This document shows, in pieces, positions 12,170 through 24,924 of a stretch of DNA of 64,000 bases. Every line of letters begins with the position of its first letter. Positions within the stretch are counted from its first letter, which is position 1. The notes under the pieces are model-generated. The model searched no databases and was not told where the DNA came from. It worked only from the letters and a program-made list of their open reading frames with translations. The translations under genes and the position numbers were made by a program. The DNA is from Brienomyrus brachyistius (lineage: Eukaryota; Chordata; Actinopteri; Osteoglossiformes; Mormyridae): NCBI RefSeq assembly GCF_023856365.1, contig NC_064533.1, positions 34,086,118-34,150,117 of the forward strand. Direction: 5' to 3'.

Positions 12170-12770
12170 TGGTGAGAAAATGCAATATCCAGACAATGAA
12201 GTGTGGCAGTTAACTCCGCAGCTTAAAAATATTGTTGACATGATTTGTGCACAAAATATTTCATTGCCTCAGGGAGCCTAATCTTGATGCTATGATACAA
12301 GAATGTTTGGAATCAAGAAAGTGTTTATTTCCTGAGACTCCTCTAAAGCTAAAACATCATTTCATCTAGCATTAATTTTGAAATGTGGACCCTTGATCAG
12401 AGTATGGACCATGCGTTTTGAAAGTAAACACGGCTACTTCAAGAGATGTGCTAGGCACTTGAAGAACTTCAAAAATATCTGCCACACTTTATCTGAAAGA
12501 GATCAGATGTTTTAGGCATATCCTTCAGCGGGTCCAGACGGCAGTCAGCTTCCACAAGTCAAGGACAGTTGTCTTTTCTATTTCAGCTTTACAGTGATGC
12601 AATTAAACATGCAGTGAGAGAGTTTGGCTTTTCAGAACTTAATACTAGTGTTTCCACAGACATAATATATCATGGTACATCATATAAAAAAGGCCATTTC
12701 CTTGTATCCAAAAATGACCAGTCCATGGAGTTTGGAGAACTTTGTGTTATATTATATTTGTGATGAGTAT
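12170..12770 (+). pseudogene. EnSpm/CACTA-type transposase relic
   Basis: Read across frames this segment matches the C-terminal part of fish EnSpm transposase proteins: DNEVWQLTPQLKNIVDMICA, then MRFESKHGYFKRCARHLKNF with NICHTLSERDQM, then AIKHAVREFGFSELNTSVST and GTSYKKGHFLVSKNDQSMEF. Frameshifts and stops separate the blocks, so it cannot be active. More diverged homology may run on to about 12900. The N-terminal and most catalytic parts are not in the window. Confidence 0.7.
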
Positions 12771-13349
12771 GTGTAATACTGTATTTGTGATGAGTATGTG
12801 TAAGGGCAACTACCACTCTGAATACCAACTCAGTTACAAAACAGAGTACAACATTGCTGTACTGTTCTCATTGATTATGAAACAACATACTTAAACTCAT
12901 TTCCCCATAATCATCTCCAAGGAACAGGCTCCGTGTTGAATTTGGACAATTTTAATGAAGAAAAGGTAAAACTGAAATAAATCCAAATAACACAGATAAG
13001 TATACAAATATTTAAAATCATCCAAAGGATACTAACAATCTTTATCTTACAGGTAAGTATATTAACTTAATATGCGAATATAGCCTTAACTATCTAACTT
13101 ATATTTCTCTTTCAGTTTCAGACTCATGAACAAACTTCACTTACTGACAATGCTGCAAGAAAACAAAGGAATAAAGTTGTGTTGCAAACTTCTGTGTTGT
13201 GAGAACTTATTACATTTTTCTTCTGTGAGAGAAACTAAAATGGCTGCACACACCATAAACAAGAAACTCAGGCCACAGGTCTCAAAATAAAAGTCCCCTT
13301 TCAAATTACCATTACATGACAATTGCAGTGTCTTCACATTAACAACTTG

Positions 13350-13432
13350 ACAGATTTTTATTCTGAGACTCGAACCCAGGTGCCAGAGGTGTGAGGCAAC
13401 AGTGCTAACCACTGCACCACCATGCCACCTTG
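13350..13432 (-). mobile_element. Truncated tRNA-derived SINE (head only)
   Basis: The reverse complement starts ggtggcatggtggtgcagtgg and includes the B box gggttcgagtct, the same head as the complete SINEs at 16492, 36287 and 47411. The body and tail are missing. Confidence 0.75.
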
Positions 13433-13599
13433 TTCCACGGCAACACTGTACATATATATCTACACTGCATTATGCGAAATCTGTGACAGTTGTGAGAAGT
13501 TGTACTGTAATCCATATTGCACATGGAGATAAGGTAATGTATATGGAAAGACAGACATTGCAGTGAAGGCACAAAATTGCACAGAGTAACAGAATTACA

Positions 13600-14990
13600 C
13601 AGTGAGAGATTTGTCAATCATTTGTTTCAGTTTGTTATTTATAACAGCGATGGCCCAGGGATATGCATTGTTGTTTAGTTTGTTTGTACAAGCCTTTATT
13701 GCTCTGTATTGCCTGCCTCAGGGTAGCAGTTCAAACAGATGGTGTGCTGGATGCAATGTATCTTTCAGGATACTGCTGGCTTTTCTGTAGCAGCGGGACC
13801 TGCAGAGCTCCTCTAAGGACAGGAGAGCACGGCCGATGATTTTCTAGGCTGATTTAATGACCTTGTGCAGCACAGTTTTTCCTCTTGCAGTGCAACTGGT
13901 AAACCACACGGCAATGCAGTGAAGTCAATACACTTTCTATAGAGCACCTGTAGAAGGACAGCAGCAACTTCTCAAATAAATTGTTCTAGTTGAGGATCCT
14001 CAGGAAGTGGAGGCGTTGCTGTGCCTTCTTTATCAGCACAGTAGTGTTGGTTTTCCAGGTCAGATCCTCATCCAGATGCAGGTCCAGGAACCTGAATGCT
14101 GGGACCCACTTCACAGTCGCCATTGATGTGTATGGGCTGAGGGACAGATCTGTCTCTCCTGAAGTCCACAATGATTTCTTTAGTTTTTGTGGTGTTGAGG
14201 TTCAAGTTGTTCTTGCTGCATCATGTTGACAGTCTTGCTACTTCATCCCTATATGTGGTCTCATTTCCCCTCGAGATGAGCCCGACCATGGTTCGTGTCC
14301 TCATATTTAATGATGGCATTACTTGGGTGGCTGGAGATGCAGCCACGGGTATAGAGAGTGTAGAGTAGGGGGCTCAGCACACATCCCCCCGGGGAGCCAG
14401 GATGTGCTGAGGAGAGGTGGGAGCCTACATTGACTCTCTGTCAACAGTCAGTAAAAAGGTTTTTTGTAGGGTGTGAGAAACCGAGGTAATATAATTTGGC
14501 TTCCAGCCTGCTTGGGATGATTGTATTGGAGGCACAGATGATATCAATGAAGAGAAGTCTGGCATAGCTCCCCTTCTGCTCCAGATAGGTCAGAGTCTTA
14601 TGGAGAGCTGTGGCTGTGGCATCCTCTGAAGACCTATTGTTCCTGTACACAAACTGGTGTGGGTCAAACGTGAATGGAAGAGTTTTAATGATGTGGTTTC
14701 TGACCAATTTCTTGAAACACTTCATAATGACTGGAGTGAGAGGCACCGGATGGAAGTCATTCAAGTTGCTAATAGGGGTCTTTTCTGGGACGGGATGATG
14801 GTTGAAGACCATCAGGCAGGGTGGAATGGACTGAGTTAGGGACTGGTTAAAAAGATCTTTGTGAAGATCTTTGTGAATGGCTGCTATGGGCAAGTGGATG
14901 TAATACGGCCTCGTCTGGTGACTCCAACTACACCAAAAGGAAGAGCTTGGAGCCGCTGTGTCTATATGCGCTGCCATGTTGTCCTGCTGA
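13600..14990 (-). pseudogene. L2/CR1-like LINE reverse transcriptase relic
   Basis: Minus-strand frames carry LNDFHPVPLTPVIMKCFKKL, then PHQFVYRNNRSSEDATATAL and ARLLFIDI at the place of the first RT aspartate motif, followed in another frame by GGCVLSPLLYTLYT, and near the 3' end WKTNTTVLIKKAQQRLHFLR. This order and wording are typical of fish L2-type (CR1 clade) LINEs. Several frameshifts and stops break it; the endonuclease domain is absent. Confidence 0.75.
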
Positions 14991-15999
14991 AGAGAGTAAA
15001 GAGAAGTCGTATAGGAACAACTGAGCAGACAGAACTACTGTTGTAGCTCAGTTACATTAAATGTATTTTTGCATGTGTCTCCATATTTCTGTATCGGAAA
15101 ATTTGTTCCATAACCAGTTCACTTCTGTCTAATATTGCCGGTGCCCAGGGTGAAACTTGTCAGCACTTATTAGTGGGATAACATTATATCGTTTTTATTT
15201 TGTGAAACCAAAAGATCAATCTGTTAGCCAGATTTAATAATGAATTATAAAAATGTCACTGGCCATATAAATAAAACCTTAAATTGACTGTCAGTCAGGT
15301 AAAATCAGTTGATCATCATTAATCATCTTCACTGGGTTCTCCCAGTCACAGAACACTCTTCTCAGGATTCATTTTCTTTATTTATTGCCATAAACTCCGC
15401 AGTGTTATAGTTAAGATAGTCAGAGGTACCTTAAGTTTTTTTTCTTTACTTTGGCTGTTTAGGTCTTTTGTGCAACCGTTAAAGGAACTTAAAGGGAATC
15501 TTTAAATAAAAGACCAAGATAAAGGGAAAAACTTTTAAAAACTTAAACTTTAAATAAAGTTTAAGGACACCTTCAGGAGAAGACTTAATGGTGTTTTGTG
15601 CAACTTTATTTTAAGGAAACCTTAACTCGGAAAATCTTAACTTTTTTAACTGTTTTGTGCAACCAGCCCTAGATGTTTAGATTCTGGGTGCCATGTGGAG
15701 GGGTGGAGAGACATTTTGGGAATTCATTCCCCATTATGGATGTGGCAGTATGTCAGCCCTCTCTTGCATTACTGCATCACAGGTGTCCATAATGAAGACT
15801 AGGATTATCTGGATTATCACGTACTAGAACTGTAACTAGAAAAGTGAGCTATTTTCCCCTTGTCAGGTCTGGTCTCTGTCCTGCCATGGTCCAATGTGTC
15901 ATGTCCCTGTTTGACCATCAGGTGTCACTGTTCATCCTGCCTCCTGTTATTTCAAAAGTTTGTTTCAGTTCCTAGTGTCTGCATTTGTTACCTAGGCTA

Positions 16000-16090
16000 C
16001 TGTGTGGCTCAGAGGGCTGAGCTTGCAGCTATGAGACAGGCATCCCTATCCTCCAGGGTTTGAGGCTCACTAGGGGTCAGCCTCAGCTAC
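16000..16090 (+). mobile_element. Possible tRNA-like SINE head
   Basis: gtgtggctcagagggctgag followed 40 bases later by gggtttgaggctc resembles tRNA A and B boxes. It is a diverged head with no clear tail. Confidence 0.3.
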
Positions 16091-16347
16091 TTATAATGTA
16101 ACAGATGTTTTCCATTCATGGCACAGGCCTTGTGCCCTGTGCTGCCTAGGATATGCTTCAAGCTCCTCCCGCTTCTCAGCTGCAGCAGGTTTTGTCGCAC
16201 CTCCTCCGCAAGGTACAAATCTTTGGATGGGGAAATCTCCTCCAATATATCCCACGACCAAGCAGCAAGGGCTGTTGCAGCCAATAAAGCACCTCATCTA
16301 CCAGACTGAGGTAGTCCTCCTCAGTCAGGCGAGGAGTCCAGTCCTTC

Positions 16348-17010
16348 TGTCACGTTTCCGGGTTACGGAGTGGGGAAGCAGGAGCACGGGAAGCCGGGTG
16401 AATGTAGGGTTTATTTAAGGTAAGACACACTCAGGAGCACGGAACAACCGGAAGGATTGACAAAATGATTGGACTGAAACGCACTTAAATACGGGGCGGC
16501 ATGGTGGTGCAGTGGTTAGCACTGTTGCCTCACACCTCTGGGACCCGGGTTCGAGTCTCCACCTGTGTTACATGTGTGTGGAGTTTGCATGTTCTCCCCA
16601 TGTCGTCGTGGGGTTTCCTCCGGGTACTCCGGTTTCCCCCCACAGTCCAAAAACATGCTGAGGCTAATTGGAGTTGCTAAATTACCCGTAGGTGTGCATG
16701 TGTGAGTAAATGGTGTGTGAGTGTGCCCTGCAATGGCCGTAAGATTTCTTTGCGCCAGCCTGAGAGTCTGAGAACACGTCACACCAGATGCATGAGAGAT
16801 GGAAACCTGGAATATTCAGTCGAAAGTCGAACCATCCTGGGTTGTTCCCTGCCTCGTGCCCATTGCTTCTGGGATAGGCTCCGGACCCCCCGCGGTTTGG
16901 AAAATGGATGGATGGATGGATGGCACTTAAATATATGACAGCAATTGACATAACTAGAAAGAGCTGATAACATGGCGATTCTAGACGAGATAAATGAGGC
17001 GTGGCACCAG
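16348..17010 (-). mobile_element. LTR relic interrupted by a SINE
   Basis: Minus orientation would end in GGAAACGTGACA at 16348. The same layout as the solo LTR at 10709 is visible: a tttatttaa stretch, a gcacttaaata box, then ggcgtggcac near the far end. The SINE at 16492-16922 splits it. The right end seems cut off near 17010, where unrelated sequence begins. Confidence 0.45.
16492..16922 (+). mobile_element. tRNA-derived SINE with 11-bp target duplication
   Basis: A DANA-like fish SINE. The head has an A box (tggtgcagtgg) and B box (gggttcgagtct), then a body with tgcatgttctccccatg and tgctgaggctaattggag, and an ATGG tail. It is flanked by gcacttaaata at 16481-16491 and 16923-16933. This copy differs from the others in its 3' third (about 16738-16850), where unrelated sequence replaces the usual text, and lacks the cagtaggataagc segment. 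Confidence 0.9.
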
Positions 17011-17794
17011 TGGTGCAAAAATGGGGTATGCAGTATATGCGGTGCATATGGGCACACCGCCGGGGGGGGGGGGGCAAAACAAGGGAGGGACAAAAAATAT
17101 ATATCATTAACATCTATGTTTTAAAACTGTTCTTGTGCTTTTAACTCATGACTATGCTCTAAATATGCTGTTTAAAATATTTAAGAAGCATAAGTCCTAG
17201 CCACTGGCAGTAGATGTTATGACCAGTGATGTTGTTGCGATGGGTATCGTCTCCTTTACTTTCCTCAGTGCTTGTTCACCCCAGTGGAGGGGGGGGGGCA
17301 CTGCTGAGCGACTATTTAGTAGTAGCCAGAGTGGTAGTAGCCTGTCGTTCATTGACATAGTGGGGCATCTATTTGTGGCAGGATGAAGGGAGCGAAAAAA
17401 GATCCGCTGCTCAAGGCAGGAAGAGAACAAAAAGAGAAGGAGAAGGCATGCGAGGGGATGCGTCAAAAAACGCTGATGTGGGTGAAAGACAGCAACAGGT
17501 ATGAACTATGATGGAAACAAATGCCACTTATGTGCAAGATTGTGCCCAGTGTCAGGGATCAGGCAATGAACTTCACAGGCTAGATAGTGCTGCTGCTGGC
17601 TGGCTCACTTGGGTTAGGCAAGCTGAAACTGCATAGCGATGTTTTTGCATAGTTTGGGTTCATCATCTGTTCATCTGATTTCCTGATCAATTCTTGACTA
17701 AGTTTCTAAAACCATAATGCATGGACAAAACATAGTAGTTAAACTTTCAGACCAGCAACCAAAGATGCTATTTTCATTCTGTATGTTTCAATCG

Positions 17795-17910
17795 TAGGGC
17801 AGCATGCTGGCTCATACTGTATCTCTAGGGTTATGGGTTCGAATATGGCCTCCGCTCTATGTAAGTGTGAGGCTTGCAGGTTCTCCCTGTATTACATATG
17901 TCTTGTGGTG
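17795..17910 (+). mobile_element. Diverged tRNA-derived SINE fragment
   Basis: gggcagcatgctggctcata, then gggttcgaatatggc and gcaggttctccctgt, follow the order of the main SINE family with many changes. Old, 3'-truncated copy. Confidence 0.5.
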
Positions 17911-19380
17911 TGACAAATCATAATCTAGATCTGGATTAAAACATAAGCCTGAGGTGATACCTGTTCTGATTGTGGGTCTCCGTATAGGGCCATGAAAACG
18001 AGCTGTGGTTTGTGATATTTCAGGAAATGTGAGTACGGGCACAGATGCATGTCCTGTCCATATGTGACAAACTCAGCAGTCTCCTTTTAATAGCCTGTCT
18101 GTGACAAAGGAAACTACCCTGGACAGACGTATCCTGTTCTTGACATTTTCTGTAGATGACAAATTGGAGAACTGTGTGATTATTCATCAGCACATTCAGA
18201 GGTACATTAACATAGTTAGAGGCCCATGGGCAGTTTTAATTTCAAAGCTCCCTTACTGGGAGTGGGGTTATAATGGTAAAATTTAACATTATGGGGGGGG
18301 GGGGGAATACTGGGAATACCAGGAAGTACTGTAAACTAACAATAGATAAATAATGATATTTACTCTTAGTCTGATTACAAATTAGTGACAGAGCCATTTG
18401 TATTTTAAATGTGTCTAATTAAAATTCTAAGAACTATCATTGCATTTTAGGGAAAGAAAACAAATATGACCCTACGAATTCATATGGTAGTCAAACCCAC
18501 AATAGTCAACTGTGAAAAGCAAACCTGTACTGTCACTAAATAGGTGGTTCTCAAATTCAGAGAAGAGAGGATTTGTTATGACAAAACTCTCTGCTCTAAG
18601 AGTTGAGGCATAAACTATCACAGCAAAAGGTTGATAGCATAGCTGTGTTGTGGGATTTCAGGGGCAAAGTCAGGGGTAGAGACAGATCCCCCACTTCTGT
18701 CTATTCTGCCAAAATTCATTATCAGCATTACTGGGCCTATAGTTTATGTTTAGGGTGCTTCGGCATACAAAGTAATGCACTGAGACCTCCTGCAAAAACG
18801 TTTAGAAATAGACAGAAACAGATGCAACAGGAAAATGCTGCTAGCACACATGCAAAAAATATCATGTCCAGTACTATGACAGCTGAAGAATATTAGGTTA
18901 CCGCTTTTACAGCCAAGATAACAGCAGGTTGTATTATAGTCTACAAACAGGGAAAAAAAACTTACTGTAAATACAGACACATTTGTGGCTCTTAAAAATA
19001 CATCATCACAAAGAAGTGCTATTATTTAAAATACTATTACTAGGAATTATTTAAAAACTGTATTTTTTTTATGTATTTTATGTTTTCAAATGGACTGTAA
19101 TGTGTTTAGGTGTAAGGCTATATTTTTATTATATTATAGATATTTCTCTATGGTATGTATGTTATATATTTATATGTATATTTATTATATTTTATTAGAT
19201 GTTTTATTGTTATATTTTCTAAGATTATTATTTCAGTTTTAGAAGAGGTATAGCACACATATTTTGCTGTAGGTGACATATTTCAAACAAATATGCTTCA
19301 AGGATCACAATTTTTTTTACCTGACTTTACCCAATTAAAGGGGCAGTTCATGCCAAAGCTGAAAAAGACAGAGGGGTTTT
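17911..19380. other. Intergenic stretch, nothing recognised
   Basis: No coding match; AT-rich from about 19000. Just before the (CTAT)n array, ttaaaggggcagttcatgcc resembles the terminal sequence of a widespread fish MITE, but no partner end was found. Confidence 0.3.
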
Positions 19381-19384
19381 ATTG

Positions 19385-19522
<138 letters not shown>

Positions 19523-19523
19523 T

Positions 19524-19811
19524 CAATGGCAATGTCTCTTAATAGAACTCATATCATGGTTACTAATGATAATCCACAGACTTTGTGGTAGTAATATAGG
19601 AACTATTTTCTTATACTGAACTCCACACACCAATCGTATCACTACGCAGAAGATACGAGCATGAGCACCCAAGCGATATTATCTGTGCTGTGATGTGATT
19701 GGTGTGGAGTTCAGTAGAAGAAAATAGTTTGTACATTAAATTGCTCACTACAAAGTCTGTGGATTATTTTGAGTAACCAGGCCATGAATTCTGGTAAGGG
19801 ACATTGCTGTT
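19524..19811. mobile_element. Long inverted-repeat (fold-back) element
   Basis: Two imperfect arms of roughly 115 bases face each other around a short loop near 19650-19690. Left-arm blocks ggcaatgtctcttaa, tggttact, aatccacagactttgt, aactattttctt and actgaactccacacacc recur in reverse complement on the right. This is a fold-back or palindromic MITE. Confidence 0.75.
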
Positions 19812-20413
19812 GGATTTTTATTCATTCAACCATCCATCTTTTAACCACTTATCCTGGTCAGGGTTTAGGGGAAGGGTAATAAAGTATTTACATATGGACT
19901 ACATTTTTTGGGACCCAGCTCTAATTTTACATCAGGACCTAGACAACCATCCAATAATGAACTTCCCACTGGACTAACAGTCCTGTTTAAGCAGAGGAGG
20001 TTAAGAAGAGACTTGGGACAGGAGAGCAATGCTTTTTTTGTGGTGCTCTGTAGGCTGACCCATGGAAAACAGGAGATGCAGTTGACACTGAAGGTTTGGG
20101 GAATGACACGCAAGAGAAAGATGAGAAAGACCATTGAAGCCCACCATAAGTTAAAAATACGACCATCCTCATGCGTGACTTTTGGTTCAGCTTTGCTACA
20201 TGCTAGCGGAGAGGATAGGTACACTCATTAACTCTGCAAATTCAAGGTACCTGTTAGAAGGCTTTTATTTCTTTTTAGAGAGGACTGCACAGCAGTTTCT
20301 TTGCAGTAAGTGATGTTGTATTACCAAGCAGCTAAAATATACAACAATACAAATGTAATGATTGTTTGCTTGGTACAGTATCTAGCAAAGAGATGGTATT
20401 ATCCGTCACACTA

Positions 20414-20706
20414 GGGTGAATCTCAATTCCAAGAATGCAAAAACCATATTTGTGGTTTTGGCAAGACCAGTCTTGTTAATGTGCCTTCCAAGAATAAACC
20501 TGGGGTGCTATGAATCATGGGATTGGTCTTGTTTGGCAAGGGTGCAACCAACGTATCCTTGATATTTGGGCCGGAGCAAGATCAACATCCTGGGATTTTT
20601 ACTGTTCTCTGTAGTTGTGCTCTTAGTATCGGAACCGGTCTTCGGCAATGGATGATGCAAAGTGGGTACATAAGAACACAGGTACAGTCAATGTTGAGAT
20701 TCACCC
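20414..20706. mobile_element. MITE with GGGTGAATCTCAA terminal repeats
   Basis: Left end gggtgaatctcaa and right end ttgagattcaccc are exact inverses. Flanking triplets are cta on the left and tta on the right, which fits the three-base TWA target duplication of PIF/Harbinger elements. It is 293 bases long with no coding capacity. Confidence 0.7.
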
Positions 20707-21768
20707 TTAAAACTACTAAAAAACATGCATCCTCAGAACGACTGGCATCATTTTAAATGAACAGATCCACATCATGTTCTGCTTACCTTTACCGCATATA
20801 TAATGTATTGTTTCTATGACAGGTCCTAATGAAAATTTTGTGTAATTTAAGCATTACAATAAGTGGATTTTTTAAAAACATTATTATTGCAGTGTCTCTT
20901 GGTACTGATTTTAAATTTCTTTAAATTTAAGAGGAGGTTATGAATCAAAGTCACGATGATTAGTAAAAGTTTTGTGTTTAGCTACCTTGCAAATATGTTT
21001 TGCACATAATAGTTTCATATACGATGTGCTCTGAAAATGCTCATGTTTTGAGAAAGTATTACTTTTCTGTTGTAAGGTAAATTTAATGTACTTTACACAC
21101 AGTTTTTTATAAATTCCCATCAGAATACTCAAAATGTTCCTCTTTTATTATTTTTGTATACTATATTTTGCTTATTTTATTATTTGTGATATTATGATCC
21201 TCGTAAGAGAGCAGGTGTCTTGGCTGCACTTTTTTGGGGGAATATAAAATCTACATAATAGATTAAATAGACTGTAAAACTGTAAATAAAGAAAAATAAC
21301 ACTTGAGCATTAATATAATTACAGGTCAAATGAATATAAACTGTAAAATTGTAAATCTTACAACACTCAGTTTGAAGGTATGGTAACGGTTCTAAAATGG
21401 CACCTTTCGGAAAAAAAGAATAGATAATATTACGCCATCTAATAATAGAATAATTTCTCACTTATTTATTTTACCATTTAGTATATAGTTCTTTTATACA
21501 AAGGAAATGTTCACTCTAACTTCTTGTTGCTTCTATTATCCACAACCCCTCACATAATACAAACTCATATTTAACACTAGTATATACGTTTGGTTAAAAA
21601 CAAAGGCATATTACGCATGCCTTACAATATACAAATGGTATTTTCTATTTGAGTATAATATCAAAGTATGGGTTGAGAGAGCAGCAGTTATGGAGTAACT
21701 GTGTATCTCATCCTACACACACACAAAAAACAATGGACAAGTTAAATGGAGATTACAGATTTGAATAA

Positions 21769-21774
21769 TTTATT
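21769..21774 (-). promoter_or_regulatory. mylz3: Polyadenylation signal AATAAA of the myosin light chain gene
   Basis: Minus-strand AATAAA about 390 bases past the TAA stop at 22166-22168. It is the first canonical signal I see after the coding region and would give a 3' UTR of about 0.4 kb, which includes a poly-C/G run near 22210-22224 only if the last intron is retained. Confidence 0.5.
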
Positions 21775-22165
21775 TTGTGAAATGTTGACGTGAAGATATT
21801 TTTAGGGGGGAGGATTTCATCAACCGGTCCACAGTTTCTTATAAGAATGCCTTAGGCATTTCTGGATAGTGTGGGCTTGAGAAGGCAGTGAGGAGTGTGC
21901 TAGTAGGAAAAGTGGAAGGAGTGACCCTCACTTAGTGAGTGGTCAACATCCTCCATCCCACACTCCAGCCCCCTGTGAAAAGGAGAACTTCCAGAGAGAA
22001 CAGGGAAAAAAAACGTGTCATGAAAAGATCAGAAAGTAGGGAGGTAATGACATGACATCCCATAGTCCCTTTCATTCTTTGGTTGGTCTTAAAAATTGTG
22101 AGTGGATGTCTTGACACCATGGGGTCTGCAGATATATTTTGGATTCCACACCACTCCAGCTGGTC

Positions 22166-24843
22166 TTACACAGACAGGATGGCCTTCACAAAAGCTTTAA
22201 GGGAGAAAGGGGGGGGGGGGGGGGTTAGTGAAACATAGCAAATATACAGTATATGTATATTTATATTACATGTTCCGATGTAATATACCAGGACCATATG
22301 TGAAGTCTTATAATAAAGTTACATACAGGAATATGCTATAAAACATAATTTAGTATTTTAAGATACAACAATATCTTAAATATGCCTAAATATTAAAATT
22401 GTTTTTAAATAGGTTTGGGTTGGATACTGACATTCATAGTTCACACAGCCATTCTCGTCTTCCTGTCCCTGCATAAGGGAATCAACCTCTGGCCCAGTCA
22501 TCTTCTCCCCTGTGGATGTAGGACAGAAGTGTTAATGAACAATATTCAGTAAATACAGACACTGAAATGAATTAATCCTGCATGATGTGTGTTTTAGTAA
22601 TTAATTAAGGTATAATGATATAAATAATAAAGTAATTATTATATATAATAAAGTAATTAAGGTATAATGATATATTCTGTACTTAGAAATGATGATCAAC
22701 TGGTAGCTGGTATTTTGCTTCTAGCCAGTAGGGACAGTTAAAGAATAGCCAACAAACGCAGCCTTTCTCTGTCTCTTACCAAGTGTTGAGAGTACGATGC
22801 GGAGCTCAGCCCCCATGACTGTGCCGTTACCCTCCTTATCAAAGACACGCAGACCCTCAACGTAGTCATCATAGGTTCCCTTCTGAATGGCATCCACAGT
22901 CTTCAGCAGGGGCAAAAAGGCATCAAAATCAATTCTCTTGTTGGCCATATCTGTGTGGTGAGCATAGATATACCATAAGCAGGATATAAGTGGGAGCGTC
23001 GGAGACAGAAAAAGGGGGGGAAAGTACAGAACCACTGGTAAGCTTAAGTGTGATGGGTAAGTGGGGGTTGACTCAAGCCAGTTATTAAACTAACCTTCTG
23101 CATTTGGGTTGCCAAGAATCTTCACCACATCCTTGTTTGTGGGATTCTGTCCCAGAGCACGCATGACATCGGCCACCTGGTTGAAGGCGATCTTGCTGTC
23201 ACCAATTCTGTCAAAGAGCCCAAAAGCCTCTTTGAAGTCTGGAGCAGGGCACAAAGGGAGAGAGTAGTTATCAAAAAAAGAAAAACATTTGTGCAAGTAC
23301 TTGGAACAAATCTCTTACTGCTTCCTTTCTAACAATGTATGGATTCATTTAGAACACTTCTCATGCTTGGGAGGACTACCTACTGAGAAAACATGATAAT
23401 TTTGCTTCTTCCACGACAGGTAATTCAGGGACCCTAGACAACTGCCTATTCTGCCTACAGCCAGAGTCAACACAGACACTTATGAACCTGACCAATATAA
23501 GCAGTTAGAAGAAGAATTGATAAATGGAAATTATAACAGAGAATAGATGAAGGATAGTTAGCAGTGGTCACAGAAAGATGTTTTCACCAGTCTTGGTTAA
23601 ATTTCCATCATAAAGTTTTGTTTTCATGTATATATTCAGTCCTATGCTTTTATTAATGAATAACCCATAATCACTGCTATATGGGGGGGGGGGGACCGGA
23701 GCCTATCCCACGATCAAGGGTGCAGGCGGGAACCAGCCCTGGCCAGTAGCCAACGCATCCTGCAACTATATTAAGTCAAATTGCTCCCTTCTATTTTATG
23801 ACATTCTGAATCATAAGAGAAATAGTGGATGTGCATATATCAAAGTAAGTTTCAGTCTTTTCTAGTTATAATCCTGATTTTAAACATCTTTTGCTCTTCG
23901 GTTTTATGCTTTTCCGTAGACTGACGTTTCTGAAATCCGAGCAAAATACTAATATAAATAAAAAGAACGGACAAATATTTTAATGAGCTAAACTGAAAAC
24001 GATCCTCCGCAAGATTATTGCCCATATCCGGTTTCAGTACGCCACCAGCTGCTGCCTACGGTTCTCTTTAAGGGATCTTTAAAGTGTCGTTTAGAAATCG
24101 ATATGCCCAGAGAAAGTATTTCCCTCCATATAAAGCACTGCTGTCTCTAATGCATGTTCGGTGCAGGAATGCTGAGTGCGCAGTAACTAATACGACGAAC
24201 ATCTTAAGTTTAAACACGAACAACTCCATTCATCAAACGAAACGGTTCAATTAATCATTAAATTAAATTAATTTTAACTAAAACATTTTTTTTTGTGCAC
24301 GCATGTGTATTCTCCCAGTCCAAGGACCATGAAATAAGGCTTATTGAAATCTCTAAACGGCTTGTATATGGACTGGCCTTGTCAAATTATATATGATATT
24401 AGCTACATCTGTTTTTAAATAGAATCAGTCAGCTTGCAAACACTGCAAAAATATTATGAAAAATGTTTATATTTGTAATAAAGTAAGTGCATATATTTAA
24501 ATGATTCTGGGTAAAATGTATAATCATTGTACAAAATTGGGTATTTTACTTTAACTTTACTTTATTTTATTTATTTTAGCTTTCATATTCACTCAGTAGT
24601 GTAGGATTTCTTGACCTGTTTCACAAAAAAAATGTTCAGAATTACTGTGTAAATTGATAAGCTACTGCGTTCATTGTTCAAATAGGAAGTAAAAAGCTGA
24701 ATAAAAAGTGAGAGGGGCTGAGCAGTGTTTGCAGCTTTGCTACAGCTTGGATTAGATCAACACACAAATAAGTGCACAATATTACACATTATAGGCTGCT
24801 TGTCCATATAAATATAGCTGAGTTTGATTTTTGTTTTAGGTCT

Positions 24844-24924
<81 letters not shown>

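Noticed and set aside
16500..16570. tRNA gene from A and B boxes
   Set aside because: The boxes belong to a SINE head; the rest cannot fold as a tRNA and the same text is repeated across the window.
17373..17500. KGAKKDPLLKAGREQKEKEK reading as a hAT transposase N-terminus
   Set aside because: Basic coiled text similar to some hAT N-termini, but too short and without finger or catalytic motifs to support a call.
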